Source: Fratercula arctica
Lineage: Eukaryota > Chordata > Aves > Charadriiformes > Alcidae
Length of the DNA: 64,000 nt
Assembly (NCBI GenBank): GCA_947846985.1
Contig: CANTUZ010000027.1
Span: 3,035,535-3,099,534 of the forward strand
Direction: 5' to 3'
The notes beneath the pieces were generated by a model. That model was not told the DNA's origin and did no database searches. It saw only the letters and a list, made by a program, of their open reading frames with translations. A program made the position numbers and the translations under genes. Positions within the stretch are counted from its first letter, which is position 1. Each line of letters begins with the position of its first letter. Positions 54,400 through 64,000 of this stretch are shown piece by piece.

Positions 54400-54664
54400 A
54401 AGGACAAGAGGTAATGGGCACAAACTGGAACATAGGAAGTTCCACCTAAACATGAGGAGGAACTTCTTTACTTTGAGGGTGGCAGAGCACTGGAACAGGC
54501 TGCCCAGAGAGGTGGTGGAGTCTCCATCTCTGGAGACATTCAAAACCCGCCTGGATGCGTTCCTGTGCAAACCTGCTCTGGGTGGAACCTGCTCTGGCAG
54601 GGGGGTTGGACTAGATGATCTCCAGAGGTCCCTTCCAACCCCTACCATTCTGTGATTCTGTGAT
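54400..54664 (+). mobile_element. CR1 LINE 3' end
   Basis: Begins GGACAAGAGGTAATGGGCAC and contains CACTGGAACAGGCTGCCCAG, GGTGGTGGAGTCTCCATCTC and GGTCCCTTCCAACCCC, ending ATTCTGTGATTCTGTGA. Strongly 5'-truncated. Confidence 0.92.
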
Positions 54665-54666
54665 TT

Positions 54667-55113
54667 GAGAGTGTTGTCCCAAAAGTGGGATTGTTTACCT
54701 GGTGTGCAAGATGACAATGTGCACACAGAAAAGAGGCATTTATTTCATCCCATATTTGCGCAATTTATGGGTGCTAGGTGGTAATTCACAAAGCTAGCAC
54801 AGCGGTTCACAAAATCTACGGTATACTTATACGATCAAAACACAGAAATACACGCCTTTAGTTATAATAATTGGTTAGTACCTTATCTTAACAATTCCTA
54901 TTGGTTAGTATTATCCCTTGCTTCATTTAAAGCTACAGTGTCTTTTGATTGATGTGCGCATGCTGTAATGGGGGGGGGGGGGGGTAAGTCTGCTCAGTCT
55001 CTAATTGAGTCGGTGATTGCTATCTCCCCCTACCGCCTTTACCTTTCCCCAGTTACCGCAAGATCTTTGCTGACTGCTGCTTTAGCAATTATCCAGCTTT
55101 CGGTGCCTCCTGG
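54667..55113 (-). mobile_element. LTR fragment, inverted partner of 58810-59243
   Basis: Reverse complement shows GCTAGCTTTGTGAATTACCA, a polyadenylation signal (AAATAAATGCC) and CTTGCACACCAGGTAAA, each matched at 59125-59225. A G15 run at 54970-54984 takes the place of the CCTCCCCCCACAG stretch of the partner. It is cut at its 5' side by the CR1 3' end at 55116. Confidence 0.8.
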
Positions 55114-55115
55114 GG

Positions 55116-58100
55116 TAGAATCATAGAATCATTTAGGTTGGAAGAGACCCTTGGGATTATCGAGTCCAACTATCAACTCCACTCTACAAAGTTCTCCCCT
55201 ACACCATATCCCTTAACACCACATCTAAACGAGTCAAACACATTCAGGGATGGTGACTCCACCACCTCCCTGGCAGCCTATTCCAGTGTCTGACCACCTC
55301 TTTCTGGGAAGAATTTGTTCCTAATGTCCAGCCTAAACCTACCCTGCTGCAGCTTTAACCCATTCCCTCTTGTTCTATCGCTAATTACCTGTGAGAAGAG
55401 ACCAGCACCAACCTCTCCACAATGTCCTTTCAAGTAGTTGTAGAGAGGGATGAGGTCTCCCCTCAGCCTCCTCTTCCTCAAACTAAACAGTTTCCAGCTC
55501 CTTCAGTCGCTCCTCATAAGATTTATTCTCCAGGCCCTTCATCAGCTTCGTTGCCCTCCTCTGCGCTCGCTCCAGCACCTTGATATCTCTCTCGTATTGA
55601 GGTGCCCAGAACTGGACACAATACTCAAGGTGTGGCCTCACCAGTGTTGAGTACAGGGGGACAATCACCTCCCTACTTCTGCTGGTCACACTCTTTCTAA
55701 TACAAGCCAGATGCCATTGGCTTTCTTGGCCACCTGGGCACACTGCTGGCTCATGTTCAGCCGCTTGTCAATTAGAACCCCCAGGTCCTTTTCTGCCAGG
55801 CAGCTCTCCAGCCACTCTTCCCCAGGCCTGTAGCGATGCGTGGGGTTGTTGTGGCCCAAGTGCAGGACCTGGCACTTGGCCTTGTTGAAGCACATTCCAT
55901 TAGCATTGGCCCATCGATCCAATCTATCCAAGTCTCTCTGTAGAGCCTCCCTATCCTCATGCAGATCAACACTCCCACTTAGCTTCGTGTCATCTGCAAA
56001 CTTGCTGATGATACACTCTATGTCCTTATCAAGGTCATCAATAAAGATGTTAAACAGAAATGGTCCCAACACTGAGCCCTGAGGGATACACTTGTGACCG
56101 GCTGCCAGCTGGATTTAACTCCATTGACCACCACTCTTTGGGGACCGTCCATCCAGCCAGTGCTTGATCCAGCAGATCGTATGCTCATCCAGGCCATGAG
56201 CAGCCAGTTTTTTCCATGAGAATTCTATGGGGAACAGTGTCAAATGCTTTTTGAAAAGTCTAGGTAGACAATGTCCACAGCCTTTCCCTCGTCCAATAAT
56301 CGGGTCATCTTGTCATAGAAGGAGATCAGGTTCGTCAGGCAGGACCTGCCTTTCGTAAATCCATGCTGACTAGGCCTGATCCCCTGCTTGTCCATTATAT
56401 GACTTGTAATGGCACTCAAGATGATCTGCTCCATGACCTTCCCTGGTACCGAGGTCAGACTGACAGGTCTATAGTTTCCCGGATCCTCCTTTCTTGCCTT
56501 TTTTGTAGATGGGTGCTACATTTGCTACCCTCCAGTCCATTGGGACCTCCCCAGTTAGCCATGACTTCAGGTAGATAATGGAAGTGGCTTGGCGAGCACG
56601 TCTGCTAACTCTTTCAGCACTCTTGGATGTAACCCATCCGGTCCCATAGACTTGTGCGCATCCAAGCGGTGTAGCAGGTCACTGATCACTTCCTCTTTAA
56701 TTGTGATGACCTCATTCAGCTTCCCCTCCCTGTCTCCTAGCTCATGAGGCTGGGTGCCCAGGGAACAGCCAGTTCCACTGCTAAAGACTGAGGCAAAGTA
56801 GGCATGAGCACCTCAGCCTTTTCCTCATCCTTTGTGACTGTTTCCCTCTGCATCCAATAAGGGAGGGAGATTTTCCCTAATCCTCCTTTTGTTGTTAATG
56901 AATTTCTAGAAACATTTTTTGTTATCCTTAACAGCTGTAGCTAGGTTGAGCTCTAGCTGCGCTTTGGCTCTCCTAATTTTCTCCCCTGCATAGCTTCACT
57001 ACATCCTTATAGTCTTCATGAGAAACCGCCCCCTCTTCCAACGGTCATGGACTCTCCTTTTGTTCTTGAGGTCCAGCCAAAGGTCCCTATTTAGCCAGGT
57101 CTGTCTCCTTCCCCGCCTACTTGTTTTTTCGGCACACGGGGACAGCCTCCTCCTGTGCCTTTAAGGCTTCTCTCTTGAAGTATGGTCCAGCCTTCCCTGG
57201 GCTCCTATATCCTTCAGGGCAGCCTCCCAAGGGATTTTTGTCCGGCAGTCTTCTGAACAGGTCAAAGTTTGCCCTCCGGAAGTCTAAGGTGGCAAGTTTT
57301 ACTAACCCCTCTCCTTGTTTCTCCAAGAATCGAAAACTCAGTCATCTCATGATCACTGTGCCCTAGATGGCCACCAACCTTTACTTCCCCCACAAGTTCT
57401 TCCCTGTTCACAAGAAGCAAGGTCCAGGGAGGGCACCTTCCCTGGTCGGCTCACTTACCAGCTGTGTGAGGAAGTTATCCTCCACACATTCCAGGAACCT
57501 CCTGGATTGTTCCCTCTCTGCTGTGTTGTATTCCCAGCAGATACCCGGGAGGGTTAAAGTCCCCCACAAGAACAACGGCAAGTGACCGCAAGATTTCCCC
57601 CCAGCTGCTTATAGAAAGCTTTATCCGCCTCACTGCTTTGGTTGGGAGGTCTATAGCAGACTCCCACAGCGATATCAGCTTTATTGGCCCTTAACCTAAT
57701 CCAAACACTCTCAACCCCATCATCACTATACTTGATTTCTGAGCTCTCATAGCATTCTCTAACATACAGGGCCACTCCACCACCTCTCCTTTCCTGTCTG
57801 TCCCTCCTGAAGAGCTTGTAGCCATCGATTGTGGCACTCCAGTCATGTGAGGCATCCCACCACGTTTCTGTGATAGCCACTATGTCATAGTTTTCCTGGT
57901 GCATCATGGCTTCAAGCTCCCCCTGTTTGTTGCTCATACTGCGTGCATTGGTATAGATGCACTTCAGATGTGCTAACGATTCCAACACCTTTCACCTTCT
58001 CAGGTGCTTCCATGATTTCTAAATGTCTGTCCCTTCTCTCAAATGAAATGGCAGAGCGAGAGTCCTCACTAGTCCACCATCCTTCAAGCCCTGGCATGCT

Positions 58101-58590
58101 TCCCTTGGGTTTATTCCTGACGGGGCCCAGTTATCTCCCCTTCCCCCCTCATATCTAGTTTAAAGCCCTGTCAATGAGCCTTGCTAACTCCTGCCCCAAA
58201 ATTCTTTTCCCCTTCTGGGACAGGTGCATCCCACCTGCCACCAGCAGGTCAGGTGACTCATATAGCAGCCTATGATCAAAAAACCCAAAGCCCTGCCAAT
58301 AACACCAGTCCCTGGAGCCACGAGTTGACCTGATGCCTCTTCCTGTTAATTTCCTCATTCATGATTGCCACTGAAGGGATAGAGGAGAACACAACTTGCG
58401 TTCCTGATCCCTTAAGCCGCCGCCCCAAGGCTCTAAAATCTCTTTTAATCGATTTTGGGCTCCTTCTACCCACTTCATCACTACCCACCTGAAATACTAA
58501 GAGGGGGTAATAGTCAGAGGAGTTTACTAGGGCCGGAGACTTTTTATCAGTCTTTAGTTCCTCTTCAAGGACATAGTCCTGCTTCACAAT
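55116..58590 (-). mobile_element. Long CR1 LINE, ORF1 part to 3' end
   Basis: 3.5 kb on the minus strand with degraded frames in CR1 order. Near 58587-58155 is an ORF1-type esterase-like tail (GGMHLSQKGKRILGQELARL). Endonuclease: 57988-57554 (IYTNARSMSNKQGELEAMM, ITETWWDASHDW, GGGVALYVRE). Reverse transcriptase: 56434-56240 ([25 protein letters not shown]) and 56072-55686 (FADDTKLSG, the catalytic FADD). Thumb and C-terminal part: 55743-55278 ([13 protein letters not shown]). 3' terminal repeats lie at 55117-55135. Several stops and frameshifts mean it is not active. In the esterase tail a glycine stands where I would expect the aspartate three residues before the histidine. Confidence 0.92.
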
Positions 58591-58594
58591 GGTG

Positions 58595-59243
58595 CACTTT
58601 AAAAAGGTAGAATGTACTTTTAAAAAGGTAGAATGTATTTTAGAAGGTAGAATCTCTTACTAAGTAAGAGCAAAGAGCTACAAAAAGGTTACAAGGCCTT
58701 GTGAAACTGGACACTTGGTATAAACAATAAATGCCTTGCTAATGAATATCCCCTTGAAGAAGAACAGAAGGCTGATAACAGGGGAACATCCCTCAGCAGG
58801 AGGCACCAAAACCCGGCTGAAAGCCGGACAGCTGCTGGACGAAGCATAAAGTCAACAAAGATTTGCAGTAACTGGGGGAAAGGTAAAGGCGGCAGTGGGA
58901 GATCGCAACCACCAACTCAATTAGAGACTGGACTACCTCCCCCCACAGTGCTGGAGCATGTGCACATCAATTAAAGGACATTGTAACTTTAAATGAAAGC
59001 GAGAGACTGTACTAAACAATAGAAACTGTTAAGACAAGGTACTAACCAATAATTATAATTAAGGGTGTGTATTTCTGTGTTTTGAACTTTATAAATATTC
59101 CAAGGAGTTTGCAGACCGGTATGCTAGCTTTGTGGATTACCATCTACCACCTATCTCTGCAGAAATGATTTAAATAAATCTACTCTGTGTGGACATTGGT
59201 GTCTTGCACACGGGGTAAATGACCCTGCTTTGGGACATCAGCA
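58595..59243 (+). mobile_element. LTR (solo or boundary)
   Basis: Contains GGTAGAATGTA duplications at the left, a TATAAATATTC promoter-like motif (59090), a polyadenylation signal AAATAAATC (59175) and the end CTTGCACACGGGGTAAA. Matches 54667-55113 in inverse orientation over its right two thirds. No internal retroviral genes are attached on either side. Confidence 0.65.
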
Positions 59244-61690
59244 AGACCTTTGTAACCTTTCTGTGGCTCTTTGTTCTTGTTCAGAGGAAAATTCTATTTT
59301 CTAAAGTACACCAAGAGGTCTGTCTAAGAAGTTTATCCTAACTAAAAGAACATTCATTTTGACTAAAAGCTAAGAGTCTGTGATTGTTTCCAAATCCCCA
59401 CTTCTGAGCTAAGATATTACTGGGTGTGCCACTCTTACAGGCTCCACCAAGAGCCATCTCTCCGTATTATTACATTATTTACTGTTTAAGTCCTTCTGAG
59501 AATTGTGGCAGTTAGCAAGCTACTTAAGGAGTCCATCCCTCCCAGGGATGGATACCTGGTTTTGTTAACATTGAAATGAAATGACTGTTTTCCTCATCTC
59601 TTTCATACTTTTTTTTCTGAAACAGTATATAGGTTGGGTCTCTGCAATGACTTGGCAGAGAACAGGGGAGCAGAGGGGGAGATGCTGTCTGAATGTTCTC
59701 TTACTATGATCATAGTTAATCAAACTTCAGTCTGACCTGTCCTAAATTGTACTTGTGTTATTACACACTTGGAGTCCCCAGATTTTCTGACACTGGTAAA
59801 TACTGGATAAAGCAGGACAAACTCATAAATAGCTTCTCTTACACAACATATTTCTCTAATTGTGTATGGGGATTATGTAGAAAGAACAAATAGTAAAACC
59901 AAGATTAATGTATGACCTAGCTTAGTGTTCAGCATTTCACTTAAACTGAAATGTGTGTGTGAAGAACATCTTACAAAGAAGTAAACCAAAAGAGTAGGAA
60001 GTTCCTTACACTGCAAGTTTGTAAGAGAACATGAAAAGTTTTATAGACATTAACTCTACTCAAGTGTCATCTGCAATAACCAGAGATGCTAAGTAAATTT
60101 TAAACATATGTAAGTGACAGGGATTATCTAATAGTGCTTTTAAAAATCTTTTAGAGTTTTTAGTATAATGTTTTGTAAACACACATCCCCCAAATGATAT
60201 GGTTCTTTGCCTGAGTTCTGCCAGAATCCAACCAACTGAAATAGAATAAATTAAAATAACAGAATAAATTTAAGAAATACACAAAATATCAGTTTAATCT
60301 GCTGGGTTCGGTTTTAAATTTTTGGCAATTCAAACAAGAGTTTTCCTCCTGTCACTGAGTAACAGAATATTGTCTTTTGAGCTGAAGAATCCACTCAGAG
60401 AGCTTTAAATTTTCAGACCTATATCTGATATCTTTATTCTGTTTTTCAATTTCTGTGTTTACCTGGTATCCTAGATATCACAACATGCTATAAGAAGAAA
60501 TGGTGCAACTCCACTCATATAACTAAAGATCAAATATGTAAAGATTAAATATGAAAAGAAGTCATCAGCCTCTCATATTCCAGGACACAAGAACAATCTA
60601 AAGAACTCCCTTATTTACAAGGGAGAGGTTTAATATGAAAAGGACAGCTGTGATGTCACCCAGTAAGATGTTTCTTTGTCTTATACAGTTTTGAACTCCA
60701 ACTTCAAAGAGAAACAAGAAAGAAAATTAACAAAAAAATAGTCCAACTATAGATCATGGTACTGAATATTATCCTAACTTTAAAAGTAAGTGGCAAAAAG
60801 CATAACTTCTGTTCTTTATTAAAATGGAAATCATCTAAATACAGAGAATATTGCCCTGGTTCTGCAGGTTTCTTAGAGCAATGTAGTTGGAAGTGATATG
60901 CTGCACTTTGGACGGAAAACCTCCTAAATAATTTTTTTAAATCTCACCGCTGAAAACCTTCATTTTAGTGTTCATGGAAAATTTTCCAATTGTCCAAGAA
61001 ATTTTTGCACACATTTCCTTTTTAAAAACAAAAGGCATATATCAGCAATGAAGGCACAGCTAGTCAACTCTAGGCTGCCCTGCTGGTGACCTCTCAGAGA
61101 CACCCAGGGGGATTTTCAGTGGCTGACTTTTCTCTGGTCCTTTCCCTTCTAGATCAAGGAAGAAGAACTAATATTCAGAAAGCTACCACTCATTGCTTAT
61201 GCCAACAAGACATGAACTTACACAAGCAGTCAGCTGACTTTAAAAGAAAACAAACTTCAGTAAAGCCCCCCTCCCCCTGCCCTTTGTCAGCTTTATGCTA
61301 CAGTACACGGATGTTCCCTGCTATATGGCCTAAATTCTAGCCTGGGCAGTTTCCACGAGCATGCATAGTTTTCATCGAAGTGAGACTGAAGGAACTACCT
61401 TCTATAATATCTTAAAACTTTGGTCCAGCTGTGTTAGGCATAATAGAGGATGGTCTGAGTGAGACACAACGGAAAATTACTAGTTGAACCAAACCCAGTA
61501 TATGTGCCGAGAAAAAGGTCCTCAGTACTGTTGCTGCAAAAACTATGTGTGTATCCATGAGAACCTGACCTTCAAAGAAGAAGATAACAAGAAGGGAGTG
61601 CAACAATGTAGTCGCGTATCAGACAGCCACTGTTAGCAAAGCTGGATCATGAGTCTGGTGAGGCTCGCTGCATGCGCTGGCCACGCATGC
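59244..61690. other. AT-rich DNA, nothing recognised
   Basis: About 2.4 kb without a supported gene, RNA or transposon. The open frames at 61086 and 61412 have no recognisable feature. Confidence 0.5.
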
Positions 61691-61699
61691 AGTGACTCT

Positions 61700-62106
61700 A
61701 GCCTGTACTTTTCCACTCAGTTCCAGTGCAGGATATAAGGGGGCTGTCCTCAGGCCGGAGAGGGGGAGAGAGACATGAGCGCACTTTGAAGATACAGGGG
61801 ACGCCCTGAAGGCGCTGTGCCTGCCTTCCTCTGCTGTACCGATGCAGCTCCTCCTTATCCTGCTGCTCAGCAGTGCTACTACGGTCTACGGGGTTGGTAA
61901 GACTCTTAAGTAACTTTTGGGACATTTGGGAACTGCTTAGCAAGGCTTCGCAATAAAGCTGAATTCACTGCTTTTTTTTTCTCTGTAGCAAGGCTTCACA
62001 ATGAAGCAGAGTTAACTCTTTTTTTTTCCTTTGTGTGGGCTCCGGTTTGTACGTTGGAATCTTTAAAAAAGAACTGGTTACATAATTGGCAACCAGGATG
62101 GGATTC
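61700..62106 (+). mobile_element. Putative LTR with primer binding site
   Basis: TATAAG (61734-61739), an AATAAA polyadenylation signal (61952-61957), a U5-like stretch with two tandem copies of GCAAGGCTTCGCAATAAAGC/GCAAGGCTTCACAATGAAGC, and TGTGTGGGCTCCGG. The LTR would end at TTACA (62082). TGGCAACCAGGATGGGATTC (62087-62106) then has the position of a primer binding site and is closest to those for tRNA-Arg, with several mismatches. The left LTR end is not fixed. Confidence 0.5.
61842..61896 (+). CDS. Possible signal-peptide exon with splice donor
   Basis: ATG opens MQLLLILLLSSATTVYGV plus G (55 nt, phase 1), followed by the donor GTAAGACT. This is a typical secretory signal peptide with a hydrophobic core of leucines. 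The length and phase match exon 1 of granzyme/cathepsin-G-type serine proteases, whose signal exon also ends after 18 codons plus one base. It lies 108 bp after a TATA-like motif, but inside what looks like an LTR R-U5 region. No second exon (IIGG or catalytic His) is visible before the window ends. Either a real gene's first exon or a chance frame in an LTR; nothing here decides it. Confidence 0.3.
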
Positions 62107-62580
62107 CAATAATACAAACCACTTACATACTTTTAACTTCAAATGTGAAGTATTTTAACTAAGTAGGACTGAAAACTATATTCCTATAATGGATAGAATG
62201 GAAGAAAAAATGGAATTATAGAATGTCATATAATACGGGTTAAAGAGCTGCATTTTAAACTGTATATGATGATTGGTTTATGCAAACAGGTGAAATACTG
62301 ATATCTCAAGCTTTGAATACTACTTATATTGTCAAAGAAGTCATTATTTAACATCATTTTGGTGAGATAATTATGTTCCTTTAGCCGTGGTAATATGCAA
62401 ATAGCAAACTGGATGACAGCAAATGACTATGCAATGTTAAATAAAAAAAAAAAAAGCCTAAAGCTAACATTTCCCACTTTAAAAAGAAAAACAGTGGGAA
62501 GGGCCACGGGTCCAGAAAACAAATTCACACTATGCTTTAAACAGAAATCTCACAGTCTGTGTTGCAAAAATATTACAGTA
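62107..62580. other. AT-rich DNA after the putative primer binding site
   Basis: No recognisable gag or other gene. The 62-codon frame at 62395 is lysine-rich and featureless. Confidence 0.45.
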
Positions 62581-62583
62581 TAG

Positions 62584-62733
62584 ATATGGACGGGGCTTGC
62601 TCAGTGGAGTGCAACAGCCGCACCAGATTGTGCTGTCCCCCCACACCAGTGAATAGTGGATGGGGCTTGGTCAGTAGAGAGCACAGCTGCCCCAAGATTG
62701 CGCCGTCCCTGTATGGGGGGGGGGGGGGGGGGG
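62584..62733. repeat. Imperfect 73-bp tandem duplication and G19 run
   Basis: TATGGACGGGGCTTGCTCAG and GGATGGGGCTTGGTCAGTAG start two related units (62584 and 62655), each with a GCACC/GCCCC, AGATTG and GCTGTCCC/GCCGTCCC order. The second ends in about 19 G (62715-62733). Confidence 0.75.
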
Positions 62734-63350
62734 CATGGTGGGAGTATTGTCTCCCCGAGATAGAAGTGGTGTTTTTGTATGTCTGCTGTGTAAGTGTGTG
62801 TGGGCGCCAGCTTATACCTGCTGATCAGCATCTGTGCTACTGTTTGTTTGTTGTTGTGTGCAGTGTCGTTTGGTGACTCCGCTTGAGCAGGTGTTCTGCC
62901 GGTGTGGTACTGTGCTCGTACGCGACTAGGGCTGACACTCCGTCAAGCGAAGAAGTTGTATATACACAATGTTTAGACGTAAGGCGAGCGCGCCCCAGGT
63001 AGATAGACCAGGACTTCCATAGAACCGATGGAAGTCCTGAACTATTGGGGGAGTTTTCACCATCCAACACGCTTACGCTCTCGGGAATGGCTTACCCATG
63101 CAGGGCGTATGGCTGGTTGTTTGCCTATAAGGTTGATTGGGAAAAGGAGTTAAGCCAAAATCTATAGGATGCTCTGCAGGAAAATGAGAAACTTAAGGAT
63201 GAGCTCTTGTTGCACAGGCAGACTTTTATGTCAGCTGTAAGTGATAAGGAAAAAAAAAACCAAAAACGGCAGGAACAATTAGAAGGGAAATGTGCCGCGT
63301 TAGCACAAAAGTATGCCATACGCGCTACGAGAAAGCGGCAGAAAAAGAGA
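62734..63350 (+). mobile_element. Putative endogenous retrovirus 5' region and broken gag-like frame
   Basis: A U5-like GT-rich stretch ends before TGGTGACTCCGCTTGAGC (62871-62888), whose first 11 bases match the tRNA-Trp-type primer binding site at ten positions. An ATG at 62969 opens MFRRKASAPQVDRPGLP and meets a stop. Further on, an interrupted frame (about 63120-63350) is highly charged and probably coiled-coil (ENEKLKDELLLHRQ, KEKKNQKRQEQLEGK, ATRKRQKKRN). Position and charge suggest a gag remnant; there is no domain to prove it. Confidence 0.35.
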
Positions 63351-63359
63351 AATAGGACA

Positions 63360-63780
63360 CCTGATTCAAAGCAGTACTGTAGAGATATGGGGTTTTTTTT
63401 CCTTTTTATATATATATGCTTATTGCATGCCTTTGTAAATTACTCTGTGTTATACCCTGCGAGACTAAATGAACCCCAGCAGAAGCGGTCTCTTGAGCGG
63501 GGGGGTGGAATATGGGAAAGCAACGGAAGATCGGCGAGGAGGATTGTAAATACGCTCAAGGGACTCGCACCTGGGTGCTGGAAAAACACATATATCACAC
63601 TAATTGTTATTCAGTCTCGGGTGCTTGCAAGAAAAGCACTTAGATGACATAAGTCTGTGATGGACTCAGGGACACCTTATCTAGCCGCTTGAGAATCTTG
63701 GCCTGTTGTTGAAGAAGATCAAGGCACAGTGGGAAAACTATGCCTGTTTGAACCATTTAAATACCAGCAAGAACAGGGAG
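63360..63780. other. No supported gene
   Basis: The open frame from 63207 continues to 63647 with a hydrophobic stretch (FFFLFIYICLLHAFV) derived from a T-run and TATATATA, probably by chance. Confidence 0.4.
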
Positions 63781-63794
63781 TCCGCATGCGCTCT

Positions 63795-63925
63795 TGCTAT
63801 CAAGGGCTCTTTCGCTGCCAAGGATTCTTGCTAACGAGGACCTCCTCGCTGCCAAGGATTCCTTGATAACAAGGACTCTCTCGCTGCAAGGATTCTTGAT
63901 AACAAGGACTCTCTCTCACTCCGCG
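63795..63925. repeat. Tandem repeat of about 33 bp
   Basis: About four diverged units with CTCGCTGCCAAGGATTCTTG and ATAACAAGGACT. May belong to an LTR that continues beyond the window; a TATATTT motif follows at 63954. Confidence 0.7.
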
Positions 63926-64000
63926 GTGCCCATTGAGCACAGGGCTGTTGGCCTATATTTACTTTTGGGTAATGCCCCCACTTTGTATCACCAGCCCCCC

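Noticed and set aside
63207..63647. Single 146-codon gene with an apparent transmembrane segment
   Set aside because: The N-terminal part looks like a broken gag-type coiled coil, and the hydrophobic part comes from a T-run plus TATATATA. It is not a coherent protein.
43053..64000. JH segments or constant-region exons
   Set aside because: I looked for a WGxG-type J motif with a 23-RSS and for immunoglobulin constant-domain cysteine/tryptophan patterns and saw none.

Overview
The window is part of an avian immunoglobulin heavy-chain (IGH) locus on the + strand, followed across a 200-base assembly gap by transposon-rich DNA. The evidence for a bird is threefold. One VH gene carries a complete promoter and 23-bp recombination signal (RSS). 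Upstream of it lies an array of VH pseudogenes with a glycine-rich D-like tail and no RSS, which is the chicken-type layout for diversification by gene conversion. The right-hand third holds CR1 LINEs and avian-type LTR elements. The species cannot be named from the sequence.

Layout. 1-366: a 5'-truncated VH pseudogene on the minus strand, head to head with the next one. 415-14880: ten + strand VH pseudogenes (V1-V10) and one truncated member of a second VH type (V11), separated by spacers made of diverged CCCCAAA-rich repeats. V2-V9 form a dimeric higher-order repeat with two alternating spacer types. 15500-15600: a small cluster of ISRE-, CRE- and E-box-like sites. 15750-18830: about 3 kb of AATTAA-rich minisatellites. 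19036-19667: the only apparently functional VH (octamer, TATA-like box, split leader, V exon, heptamer-23-nonamer). 19800-22360: a 41-bp minisatellite. 22380-41700: 14 D segments, each flanked by two 12-bp-spacer RSSs inside a conserved cassette of about 250 bp, separated by repeats of about 40 bp. 41700-42852: decaying repeats ending in a 167-bp tandem array. 42853-43052: N gap.

After the gap: a 3.1-kb-arm inverted repeat (43053-46136 and 47072-50135) made of a CR1 fragment joined to LTR-retroelement pieces, then several CR1 copies in both orientations, LTR fragments, and at 61700-63350 two putative endogenous-retrovirus 5' regions. No JH segment or constant-region exon is visible, so the recombination unit is incomplete here.

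How the parts would work together, from known avian biology: the single VH (23-RSS) joins one of 14 D segments (12-RSS both sides) and then a JH outside the window. The pseudogene array then serves as sequence donor for AID-dependent gene conversion of the rearranged VH. The V and D parts share a repeat family, which suggests that the non-coding scaffold of the locus expanded from one ancestral tandem repeat.
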